From: Variovorax sp. Sphag1AA
GTDB taxonomy: Bacteria > Pseudomonadota > Gammaproteobacteria > Burkholderiales > Burkholderiaceae_C
Length of the DNA: 64,000 nucleotides
Direction of reading: 5' to 3'
Assembly (NCBI RefSeq): GCF_014192575.1
Contig: NZ_JACHYC010000003.1
Location: 496,001-560,000 of the forward strand
Part shown: one piece after another, positions 42,731 through 50,324 of the stretch
Position numbering within the stretch: position 1 is the first letter of the stretch
Layout of the letters: each line of letters begins with the position of its first letter
The notes under the pieces: model-generated
What the model was told of the DNA's origin: nothing
Databases searched by the model: none
What the model saw: the letters and a program-made list of their open reading frames with translations, nothing else
Made by a program: the position numbers and the translations under genes

Positions 42731-43690
42731 TCAATCGATGGATTCCATCCGCACGCCGCCGATGCCGGCGAGCGCCATCGCACCCTTGCCGGGACTCGCG
42801 AGCGAAAACACCGGCGTCGGGTTCGCGCGCTGGATCGGGTGGAAGGTCTCTGCGTTGTCGTGGCTCACGAGCAGATGACCGGCCTGGCTCGCAAGCACGA
42901 CCGCGCCGCTTTCGCGCACGGTGCCTGCGGCAATGCCCGCGCCAAGGCCGGTCGCGACCCGGTTCCAGTTCGCGCCGCCATCCGTGCTGCGCCACACGTT
43001 GCCGCGCAGGCCGAAGACCAACGCCATGTCAGCCGTGCCGGTCACGCCGAACAGCGTGCCCTGATAGGGGAATGGCAGATTCACGAAGCGTCTGGTCTCG
43101 CGGTCGAAGCGCAGCACCAGGCCCTGCTCGCCAACGATGAAGAGCGCGCCGCCTGCGGGACGCATCGCATAGAGATGCAGGCCCTTTGGGTTGTCGATGG
43201 CATCGAAGAGCGTCCAGTGCCCGCCGCCGTCCACGGTCCGAAGTGCGAGGCCGAATGCGCCGATCGCATAGCCCTTCTGTGCATCCTCGAACCACACGTC
43301 GAGAAAACTGCGATCAGCCGTCGGGTCGGCATCGTTCTGCCGCGCCCACGTCGCGCCGCCATCGGTGGTGTGGAGGATCACGCCCTCGTGCCCCACCGCC
43401 CAGCCCTGCTTCGCATCGACGAAGCAGAGCGCGGTCAGATCGGAGCTCACCGGCACCGCCGCCTGCGACCAGTTCCTGCCGTCGTCCGAATACAGGATGT
43501 GCCCGCGCTGCCCGGCGGCGACGATGCGGCCGCCCGCCATTGCCAGCGCATTGAACGGCGCGCGCTGCGCGAGTTGCGTCATTGCCGCGGGCACCTTCGG
43601 CGGCGGCTGGAACACCGCCTCGGCCGAGGCCACGCTCGCAAGGAGCGCTGCGCAGGCCAGCACGCCCGCCTGAAGGGCCCGACCCGGCAT
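42731..43690 (-). CDS. YCF48-like exported beta-propeller protein
   Basis: A 319-residue exported protein: signal peptide at residues 1-25 (ALQAGVLACAALLASVASAE), then repeated propeller blades such as GQRGHILYSDDGRNW, GHEGVILHTTDGGATW and GLRGNVWRSTDGGANW. This YCF48/BNR pattern occurs in photosystem assembly factor homologues and in proteins partnered with MMPL transporters. The start at 43690 touches the DUF1329 stop in TGATG. It probably helps assemble or gate the envelope system. Confidence 0.85.
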   Translation of the reverse strand: MPGRALQAGVLACAALLASVASAEAVFQPPPKVPAAMTQLAQRAPFNALAMAGGRIVAAGQRGHILYSDDGRNWSQAAVPVSSDLTALCFVDAKQGWAVGHEGVILHTTDGGATWARQNDADPTADRSFLDVWFEDAQKGYAIGAFGLALRTVDGGGHWTLFDAIDNPKGLHLYAMRPAGGALFIVGEQGLVLRFDRETRRFVNLPFPYQGTLFGVTGTADMALVFGLRGNVWRSTDGGANWNRVATGLGAGIAAGTVRESGAVVLASQAGHLLVSHDNAETFHPIQRANPTPVFSLASPGKGAMALAGIGGVRMESID

Positions 43691-45054
43691 CAGCGAACTC
43701 CCTGCCCTGCGAGGCTGTCCGGCGTCCACGCGCCGTCCGGCTGCAAGGCGCTCATGAACTTCACGCCTCCGGTGCCGGGCCAGATGTTGATGTAGTAGCT
43801 GCCCGAGATCAGGTCGTAATGGCCGGCCGTGCTGATCGGTGCGTTCGCGTCGTAGGCCTGGTTCAGGTAGGCGAAGCCCGCGCGCCAGAGCTGGCCGCGG
43901 CCGTCGTACTGGTCGCTCGCGACCACTGTCCAGCTGTCTTCATCCACGTAGAAGGTGCGACGCGAGTAGATGTGGCGCTGGCCTTCCTTCAGCTTCGCCT
44001 CGACCACCCACACGCGGTGCAGCTCCCAGCGCACCACCGACGGATTGATGAACTTCGCCTGGAACACATCTTCCGGCTTGTCGTTGTACGAGAAGCGGTA
44101 GGTGTTGTAGGGGATGTAGAGCTCCTTCTTGCCGACGAGCTTGAAGTCGTAGCGGTCCAGCTTGCCGTTGAAGAGGTTCACGTCGTCATAGGTCGACATG
44201 CCGTTGGTGCCGGGGTTCGGCGTGTCGTAGGCGATGTCCGGAGCGAGGCGCACGCGGCGCTGCCCCGGCAGGTACTGCCACGCGCGGCGGCCCTTGTCGG
44301 CGTAGTTGACCGGGTCCATCGCGAGCAGCGATTCGCCGGCGCGACGCGCGGGACCGGTGTAGCTCGCACGGGCGCGGTTGAGCACCACCGGCTCGTCGGT
44401 CCTCGATTCGTCGTAGTAGGGGTACTCCATCGTCCACGAGCCCTGGGACGAGAGCACCAGCTTGCCGTTGCTGTCGACGTTGTAGGCCGAGTACTTCGGC
44501 ACCTGGAACGACAGGCCCTGGTAGCGCGCCTGGAAGTTCAGCATCACCTCGTTGCCGTTCGCCGGGATCGGGAACGGAATGCCCGCGCGCGCACCGGACA
44601 TGCCGAGCCCGTCGTCGGTCATCTTCGCGCGCGCCGCATTCTTGAGCGTGTTGTCGATGACGAACTTCGGGTAGGCGACGGTGCGGTAGCTCGGGTACAC
44701 ATCGATGCGGAAGTCGCCGTAAAGCTTCATCAGCGCCTTGGTGCCTTCGCTGAGCTTGTCTGCGTACTTGTCGGCGTTCTTCGCGTCGATCGAGAAGAGC
44801 GGCTTCTCGTTGGCGAATGGATCGGGGCGCACCGCGCCGGCCTTGTCGAAACCGGCAGGCGGCGCAGTGAGGCCGCCGGTGTAGGCCGGGATGGTGCCGT
44901 CCTTGTTGCCGGCCTTCTCCGCCCCGAAGGGCGTGAGGTCGTTGCCGAGGCGCTTGACTTCCTCTGGGCTCGGCGCCGCGTGTGCCGGCGCAATTTGCAT
45001 GAACGGCAGGAGCAAGGCTCCCGCGCAGATGATGGCTGATGCTTGTGTCTTCAT
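43690..45054 (-). CDS. DUF1329 outer-membrane/periplasmic protein (LolB-like fold)
   Basis: A 454-residue exported protein with a signal peptide (cleavage after AHA, about residue 26) and DUF1329 hallmarks: RLGNDLTPFGAEKAGNKDG, IPAYTGGL, RRAWQYLPGQRRVR (near 270) and the long WELHRVWVVEAKLKEGQRH segment. Proteins of this family are expected to carry lipids through the periplasm and almost always sit beside DUF1302. Eight bases separate it from the DUF1302 gene; coupled to the YCF48-like gene. Confidence 0.9.
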   Translation of the reverse strand: MKTQASAIICAGALLLPFMQIAPAHAAPSPEEVKRLGNDLTPFGAEKAGNKDGTIPAYTGGLTAPPAGFDKAGAVRPDPFANEKPLFSIDAKNADKYADKLSEGTKALMKLYGDFRIDVYPSYRTVAYPKFVIDNTLKNAARAKMTDDGLGMSGARAGIPFPIPANGNEVMLNFQARYQGLSFQVPKYSAYNVDSNGKLVLSSQGSWTMEYPYYDESRTDEPVVLNRARASYTGPARRAGESLLAMDPVNYADKGRRAWQYLPGQRRVRLAPDIAYDTPNPGTNGMSTYDDVNLFNGKLDRYDFKLVGKKELYIPYNTYRFSYNDKPEDVFQAKFINPSVVRWELHRVWVVEAKLKEGQRHIYSRRTFYVDEDSWTVVASDQYDGRGQLWRAGFAYLNQAYDANAPISTAGHYDLISGSYYINIWPGTGGVKFMSALQPDGAWTPDSLAGQGVR

Positions 45055-45062
45055 GATGCGGA

Positions 45063-46730
45063 TCAGAGCGTGGTCTTGAAAGTGAAGAAGACGGCGCCGC
45101 GGTCCTTCAGCAGCGCGGTGCTGCCATTCGCCACGGTGACGGCGCCGGTGGGTCCCGTGACGTAGTCGCCGAAGTAGCCGACATACTTCAGCTCGAAGCG
45201 GTACTTGCTGTAGAGGTCGAGCGCAAACCCGGCGGACCAGCTGCCCGCGCCCTCGTTGCCGCCGAAGGTGACGGCCGAGTTGCCCGACAGGCCGCGCGAA
45301 TAACTCATCGGCATCGAGAGGTCGCCACCCGGGAACACCTGGTACCAGGTCGGCGAGAAGTTGAACGCAAGGCCGAAGTAGTCGCGGCTGACCTTGTCGA
45401 TGGCGGTGTAGTTGTCGCGACCCTTGAAGTAGGCAGCACCCTGTGTCACCGAATTCCAGCGGTTCCATGTCAGTTCCGCGGCCCAGGTCGCGCTGTTGAA
45501 TAGCGGCGTCGAGCCTAGCGAACCCAGCGCGTTGAGCACGCCGTGCGAGGTGTTGCCGCGCGCACCGAGCAGATCGCCCGGCTTCGGCAGCGCCGCGACC
45601 GAAGTGACACTGACCGCATCGCTCACTAGCGGCATGTTGCGGCGGTAGTTGAGGTCGAAGCCGAAGCTGATGCCGGCGATCTGCTTCGCGAGGCTCACGC
45701 CATACAGGTCCACGTCGCCGCCATAGGCCAGGAAATACTGACGCACCCCGGTGGTCTTGACGATCACCTGCGGCAGGCGGTCGGAGAAGTTGCGCACGTA
45801 CAAGCCCGCCGTGCCGTCGAGCCACTGCGGGCTCCAGCGCGAGGCCAGGCCCCAGTCGCCGCTGTCCTTCGGCCGGATGTCCGGGCCGCGCAGCGCACGC
45901 ACGCCCGGCGCGAGGAAGAGCGACTCGCCGCCGAACTGCAGCGCATCGTTGAAGCCGAGGTAGGTGCCGCCTTCCGGCGCGCGCGTCGCCTGCCAGTCAA
46001 GAAAGTACTGTGCCGCGAACGACAGCTCCGGCGTGGCCTGCAGCGTGCCCGAGAGCTGGTTCAGAGGGCGATACAGCTCCTTGGCCTCGATGCCCGGGCT
46101 CGCGAAAGCCTTGGCCTGGTCGAGCGGCGCCTGCGCATAGGTCACGCCGTGGATCGCGCCGCCGCCGAGCAGCGCCTCGCCCCAGTTCACCGTGTGTTGG
46201 CCTGCGCGAACGCTGGTCGGCGCATCGCCCAGGTTGAAGTTGCCGAACACGAACGCGTCGAGGATTTCACCCGACGGCCCCCTGTAGTAGCGCTTCGCGT
46301 AGTCGCTGATGCCGAAGGCCGGCCGGCCGTTGTCCAGGTGATTGGACGTCGCAAGGCTCGTGTTGTCGAAGCCGCCCGCATAGGCATCGTCGTACCAGCC
46401 CGCTGCGCTCACGCGCGCCCCGATCTGCTTGCGATAGACCACGTCGAACTCCGACAGCAGATCGACGCGGTTGTTGACGATGCTGTTGTTGCCAAAGTTG
46501 CGGTCGCCGTCGTCCGCGCCGATGTTGCGCAGGATCGCCGGGTCTTGCGACTGCACGCGGCGGCCCAGGTTGTAGCGGACGGTGTTGTCCCACCGCATTT
46601 CGACGTCGTCGTTGCCGGTGTTGATCTCGAACGCCGCCGCGCCGGCGCAAAGCCCCGCGCAAAGCGCCGCTACCGCGCTGGCCAGTGCGTGCTGCCGCAG
46701 CCGCTGCCGTTTGTCTTCCATGCCTGCCAT
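45063..46730 (-). CDS. DUF1302 outer-membrane beta-barrel protein
   Basis: A 555-residue exported protein: signal peptide to about residue 30 (ALCAGLCAGAAAFE), then alternating strands ending in Phe/Leu (GAVFFTFKTTL), as in outer-membrane porins. DUF1302 markers include VEMRWDNTVRYNLGRRV and RAGQHTVNWGEALLGGGAIHG. It may form the channel for a hydrophobic substrate. Start is either 46730 (GAGGAG ten bases upstream) or the ATG at 46721 (AAGGA nine bases upstream). First gene of the four-gene operon, with a shared promoter region towards the GMC gene. Confidence 0.88.
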   Translation of the reverse strand: MAGMEDKRQRLRQHALASAVAALCAGLCAGAAAFEINTGNDDVEMRWDNTVRYNLGRRVQSQDPAILRNIGADDGDRNFGNNSIVNNRVDLLSEFDVVYRKQIGARVSAAGWYDDAYAGGFDNTSLATSNHLDNGRPAFGISDYAKRYYRGPSGEILDAFVFGNFNLGDAPTSVRAGQHTVNWGEALLGGGAIHGVTYAQAPLDQAKAFASPGIEAKELYRPLNQLSGTLQATPELSFAAQYFLDWQATRAPEGGTYLGFNDALQFGGESLFLAPGVRALRGPDIRPKDSGDWGLASRWSPQWLDGTAGLYVRNFSDRLPQVIVKTTGVRQYFLAYGGDVDLYGVSLAKQIAGISFGFDLNYRRNMPLVSDAVSVTSVAALPKPGDLLGARGNTSHGVLNALGSLGSTPLFNSATWAAELTWNRWNSVTQGAAYFKGRDNYTAIDKVSRDYFGLAFNFSPTWYQVFPGGDLSMPMSYSRGLSGNSAVTFGGNEGAGSWSAGFALDLYSKYRFELKYVGYFGDYVTGPTGAVTVANGSTALLKDRGAVFFTFKTTL

Positions 46731-46808
46731 TCCTTGTCTTCTCCTCGTTTCGTTGGTGGGGTGTTGAGCTACTGGGGCGATACGGTAGGTCGGTGGGTGG
46801 GTGCGAAT

Positions 46809-46880
46809 CGCCACCCGAGGCGGGGGGCCGGGTTGACCCCTGAGTGCAAACCCTCGGGGCTCTCCCCGAATCGGGTGGCG
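46809..46880. promoter_or_regulatory. Inverted operator-like pair between DUF1302 and GMC genes
   Basis: The divergent gap 46731-46915 contains CCACCCGAG, one base, CGGGGGGC, one base, GGGTT at 46811-46834. Within 46809-46825 the element is CGCCACCCGA-NN-CGGGG, and the same sequence occurs inverted at 46864-46880, differing only at NN. A near copy of the 24-bp form lies at 54096-54119 beside the MalT-like regulator gene. I infer a regulator site controlling both directions. Confidence 0.55.
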
Positions 46881-46915
46881 ACGCATGGGTGGGTGCGCCG
46901 ATCTACTCCGAGCCC

Positions 46916-48520
46916 ATGACCACCCACTACGACTTCATCGTCATCGGCGCTGGCTCCGCCGGATGCGCACTTGCCGCACGATTGGCCGACGGCGGAAACC
47001 ACAGCGTGGCCCTGCTCGAAGCCGGCCCGCACGATCGCAGCCCCATGGTCACCACGCCGGTGGCACTCGCTGTGACGGCGGTGCAGCGCGGCGCGCGCAA
47101 CTACGCCTTCAGGACTGAACGGCAGTCATCGCTCAACCAGCGTCGCGGCTTCCAGCCGCGCGGGCGTGGGCTCGGCGGAAGCTCGTCGATCAACGGCATG
47201 GTCTACATCCGCGGCACGCCGAGCGACTACGACGGCTGGGCTGCGCTCGGCTGCAGCGGCTGGGCATGGAACGACGTGCTCCCCTACTTCAAGCGCTCGG
47301 AATGCAATGAGCGCGTGGCCGGACGCGACGACGATCCGCTGCATGGCGGACGCGGACCGCTGAACGTGGCGGACTTGCGCTCGCCGAACCCTTTCTCGCA
47401 GCTCTTCGTCGAAGCCGCGGAGGCGGCAGGCTTTGCACGCAACGACGACTTCAACGGCCCGGCCCAGGAAGGCGTCGGGCTCTACCAGGTGACCCAGCGC
47501 AACGGCGAGCGATGGAACGCGGCGCGTGCGTACCTGCACGGCCGCGGACGAACGAACCTCAACGTGCTGCCCGGCTGCCAGGTGCAGCGCATCGTCTTCG
47601 AAGGAAAGCGCGCGGTCGGCGTCGCGGTGGTGCGCGGCGGGCACGAAGCCCTGCTGCACGCACGCCGAGAAGTCATCGTGAGCGCGGGCGCCTTCGGCTC
47701 CCCGCAGTTGCTGATGCTCTCCGGCATCGGGCCTGCCCCGCATCTCCAGTCGCTCGGCATCGCGCCGATCCACGACAGCCCCGAAGTCGGATTGAACCTG
47801 CAGGAGCATGTGGACGTGCTGCTCGCGGAGCGGCTCACGACGACCGACCTCTTCGGCGTCTCGTGGCGCGGCGGCGTGCGCATGGCACTCGAACTCGGGC
47901 GCTATCACAGCCGTCGCAGCGGCATGTGGTCGAGCAATCTCGCGGAGGCCGGTGCGTTCCTCAAGAGTCGACCCGAGTTGGCCGAGCCCGATCTGCAGCT
48001 TCACTTCATTCCCGCGCTGGTGGACCGCAAGGACCGCTTCGGCCACGGCTATTCATGCCATGTCTGCGTCTTGCGACCGCGAAGCCGCGGTACCTTGCGC
48101 CTGGCATCGTCCGATCCGCGACGCGCACCGCAGATTCACCTCAACATGCTTTCGGACCCGCATGACATGGACGCGCTCGTGGCCGGCACGAAGATCGTGC
48201 GGCGCATCCTTGCGCAGCCACCACTGGCTCGCTTCGGCGCACGACCGCTGCATCACGCGCATCTGCAATGCGACGGGAGCGACGATGAAGCGATCCGCGA
48301 GTTGATTCGCGCGCGCGCCGATACCGCATACCACCCCGTCGGCACCTGCCGCATGGGCTCGGATGCCGGTTCGGTGGTGGACCCGCAGTTGCGGGTGCGT
48401 GGCGTCGAAGGCCTGCGCGTGGTCGATGCGTCGATCATGCCGACGCTGATCGGCGGCAATACGAATGCGCCGACGATCATGATCGGGGAGAAGGCGGCAG
48501 ATTTGATCCTCGGGCAATGA
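46916..48520 (+). CDS. GMC-family FAD alcohol oxidoreductase
   Basis: A 534-residue choline/alcohol dehydrogenase-type flavoprotein: dinucleotide-binding [15 protein letters not shown] at residues 11-25, the GMC signature [19 protein letters not shown] near 82, second signature [19 protein letters not shown] near 257, and active-site His region [11 protein letters not shown] near 475. It oxidises primary alcohols to aldehydes. It is divergent from the DUF1302 operon across the shared operator and would follow an alkyl sulfatase that releases alcohols. ATG 46916 ([13 protein letters not shown]) places the FAD motif normally. Confidence 0.9.
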   Translation: MTTHYDFIVIGAGSAGCALAARLADGGNHSVALLEAGPHDRSPMVTTPVALAVTAVQRGARNYAFRTERQSSLNQRRGFQPRGRGLGGSSSINGMVYIRGTPSDYDGWAALGCSGWAWNDVLPYFKRSECNERVAGRDDDPLHGGRGPLNVADLRSPNPFSQLFVEAAEAAGFARNDDFNGPAQEGVGLYQVTQRNGERWNAARAYLHGRGRTNLNVLPGCQVQRIVFEGKRAVGVAVVRGGHEALLHARREVIVSAGAFGSPQLLMLSGIGPAPHLQSLGIAPIHDSPEVGLNLQEHVDVLLAERLTTTDLFGVSWRGGVRMALELGRYHSRRSGMWSSNLAEAGAFLKSRPELAEPDLQLHFIPALVDRKDRFGHGYSCHVCVLRPRSRGTLRLASSDPRRAPQIHLNMLSDPHDMDALVAGTKIVRRILAQPPLARFGARPLHHAHLQCDGSDDEAIRELIRARADTAYHPVGTCRMGSDAGSVVDPQLRVRGVEGLRVVDASIMPTLIGGNTNAPTIMIGEKAADLILGQ

Positions 48521-48596
48521 TCTGCATCAAGGTCCGGCATCCACCCGCACGCAAAATGACTCGCTTCCGTCACCGCTGGACAAGCTGGAGTTATGA

Positions 48597-48806
48597 ATGC
48601 GACTACTACGCCGGATTGCCGCTACGAATCGACTGACGGAGCTCGTCGGGTTGGAAGAGACCCGAAGAGCCGAAGACTACGAACGCAAGGGCTGGGTCAC
48701 GATTCGCCGAACCAGGATGATCGGTGGCGGCCCCGACGACTTCCAGACCGTGTACGCCCAGATCACCGACGCAGGGCGCGATGCGCTTCGCGGCGGCTCT
48801 GATTGA
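48597..48806 (+). CDS. Small winged-helix-like hypothetical protein
   Basis: A 69-residue frame ending in RKGWVTIRRTRMIGG, then VYAQITDAGRDALRGG. The tail resembles the wing and last helix of a MarR/PadR-type winged helix (GWVxxRR, ITDAGRxAL), so it may be a truncated regulator or a mini DNA-binding protein. No ribosome site stands out. Function unknown. Confidence 0.4.
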   Translation: MRLLRRIAATNRLTELVGLEETRRAEDYERKGWVTIRRTRMIGGGPDDFQTVYAQITDAGRDALRGGSD

Positions 48807-48872
48807 CCTTGTTGACGGGCTGACCGGACGGGCGCAGCATTTACCGCTGGACGGACATTCGGGGAACGCTCC

Positions 48873-49238
48873 ATGGCCCATCGTCACTGGGAAGCCTTGA
48901 TCTCTGGCGTTGCCCTGGCAGCGGGCACGGCCGCCTTCGCTCAACAAGACATCGACGCCGCAATGGCGCGCTATGAACGCACCATCGCCGCATGCAACAG
49001 CGGCAATCTGCCCCGTCCGGAGCGCGATGCGTGTGTGCGTGATGCCGGGCAGGCATTGGACCGCGTACGAAGGGGGCAGTCGTCTGCCACCGACATCACC
49101 ACGCCCGATGGTCGCGCGACGGTCATCCTCCCACAAGCCGCACCACTACCCCGCAGTGGCTCCGACATGATCACGTCGCCCGACGGGGACTCGACGATCG
49201 TCCTCCCCGCCGACGGGTCGAGGCCGCTGTCACAGTGA
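48873..49238 (+). CDS. Small exported protein of unknown function
   Basis: A 121-residue protein with a signal peptide (EALISGVALAAGTAAFAQ, cleavage after AFA), a short region with two Cys (IAACNSGNLPRPERDACV) that could form a disulfide, and two copies of a TxPDGxxTxxLP-like strand (TTPDGRATVILP and TSPDGDSTIVLP). Its 3' end overlaps the gamma-glutamylcyclotransferase gene on the other strand by nine bases. No family is recognised. Confidence 0.6.
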   Translation: MAHRHWEALISGVALAAGTAAFAQQDIDAAMARYERTIAACNSGNLPRPERDACVRDAGQALDRVRRGQSSATDITTPDGRATVILPQAAPLPRSGSDMITSPDGDSTIVLPADGSRPLSQ

Positions 49239-49658
49239 TCGTCTGCGGTACAGCTTCGCGTGTTCGAGCGTGTATTCCTGCAGCGGCCCCAGACGGACTT
49301 CAGTCGGGGTTAGTTGCTCGCGGGGCTTGATGTAGACCTGCACGCCAAGCGTCGTCCTTTGCGCATCCCCTAGCGTCTCGACCTCCAGCGTCACCCGCCG
49401 GTAGCCGTCCGGCTCTGTGATTCGCTCCAGAGCGTCCATGGCCGCAAGCGCAGGTTCATCGACCTCGAAGACCTGACCAACGACCTGCTCGCCCTCTCCT
49501 GCCGCATCCACCAGCCAAGGGGTAAAGCGCTCACCGACCAGGTAAAGCGGATATCGCTCCACTGTCATGAAGGTCCCTCCGACGCGCACGCCCTTGTTGG
49601 TCGTGAAGTTCGGGAAACCTTCCTTCAGTGTTCCGAAGACGAATACGAGGTTTGGCAT
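49230..49658 (-). CDS. Gamma-glutamylcyclotransferase-like (AIG2/GGCT) protein
   Basis: A 142-residue GGCT-like fold protein: VFVFGTLKEGFPNF at the start (the YGSL-type substrate loop) and the conserved acidic residue in QVFEVDEPALAAMDALE near 70. Such enzymes release 5-oxoproline from gamma-glutamyl amines or peptides. No operon partner; its start faces a structured non-coding stretch. Confidence 0.83.
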   Translation of the reverse strand: MPNLVFVFGTLKEGFPNFTTNKGVRVGGTFMTVERYPLYLVGERFTPWLVDAAGEGEQVVGQVFEVDEPALAAMDALERITEPDGYRRVTLEVETLGDAQRTTLGVQVYIKPREQLTPTEVRLGPLQEYTLEHAKLYRRRSL

Positions 49659-49767
49659 GGAAAGTCACGAAAGGAGGCTGCGGCGATTGTCCTCCTCTCA
49701 CTTGCAAGGCGAAGGTCCAACGACCCGTCGCTATACTTCAAAGCGTCACGTCAACAAAAGATGTGAC

Positions 49768-49961
49768 CGGGATTGGCGTCCCGCTGAAGTTCTGCGACGA
49801 AAGCCGCAGCCACTACCGCAGTAGTCCTGCGGCTTCGTCGTTCGTGCCACCATTTTTGGCGGCTCGGGCGGGGAGCCTCACGGCTCGCCGGTTCTCGCAG
49901 GAGCTTCCCGGTACGCCAACCCGTTCGAGCTGCCGCCCCCGATTGGCGTCGGGTGCGGCGG
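49768..49961. ncRNA. Hairpin-rich non-coding stretch, candidate structured RNA
   Basis: Between 49659 and 49952 I see no convincing protein, but several strong hairpins. (1) CGGGA-TTGGCG-TCCCG at 49768-49783. (2) A 14-bp stem with one bulge, CGACGAAAGCCGCAG (49795-49809) with CTGCGGCTTCGTCG (49827-49840), enclosing a nested ACTAC/GTAGT stem. (3) GAGCC-TCAC-GGCTC at 49873-49886. (4) CCCGA-TTGGCG-TCGGG at 49938-49953, extended by GCCGC/GCGGC outside. Hairpins 1 and 4 share the loop TTGGCG on different stems. TATACT at 49733-49738 could be a -10 box. Strand and function are unknown. Confidence 0.3.
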
Positions 49962-50318
49962 TTGTTGCAAACCGAAGTTCCTGGAGGCCACCCATGGTCC
50001 ACCCTACTTGCGCGCCCGCGCGCCCCCCCAGAATCGCCCCCCGACAGCGCAATCGCGTCTCACACCGAGCTCGACCCAGCCGCGTCGTGGCAACAGGCCA
50101 AGGACGAAATCGAGGGGATGCGCAATGCACAGCGCTGCCTTCAATGCATCACCGATCTGCTGCATGACGCGCAAACGGTGCCGAGCGATCAGAGACGTTT
50201 CGACAGCGCCGACGTGAGTGCCCTGATCTCACTCGTCGTTGCTGAATTCCAGCGTCACTCGAAAGGCGCGTGGGGCCACGCGATGACGCTCATGCCCCAC
50301 TGGCTCGCACACGCCTGA
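49953..50318 (+). CDS. Small hypothetical protein with poly-C frame break near its start
   Basis: The conserved-looking part reads SWQQAKDEIEGMRNAQRC, then CITDLLHDAQTVPSDQRRF and ISLVVAEFQRHSKG, a small helical protein. In its own frame only a GTG at 49953 is available as start. A much better start, ATG 49994 with GGAGG six bases upstream, is in another frame. A C7 run at 50023-50029 and a C6 run at 50037-50042 lie between. Removing one C joins the good start to the body, giving about 107 residues. This is either an assembly indel, a real mutation or slippage. Confidence 0.45.
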   Translation: MRRLLQTEVPGGHPWSTLLARPRAPPESPPDSAIASHTELDPAASWQQAKDEIEGMRNAQRCLQCITDLLHDAQTVPSDQRRFDSADVSALISLVVAEFQRHSKGAWGHAMTLMPHWLAHA

Positions 50319-50324
50319 ACGGCC

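Noticed and set aside
39886-43140. Very long open frame on the plus strand (over 1000 codons)
   Set aside because: It lies antisense to the MMPL and YCF48-like genes and its translation is rich in Arg, His and low-complexity stretches. This is the usual shadow of a GC-rich gene.
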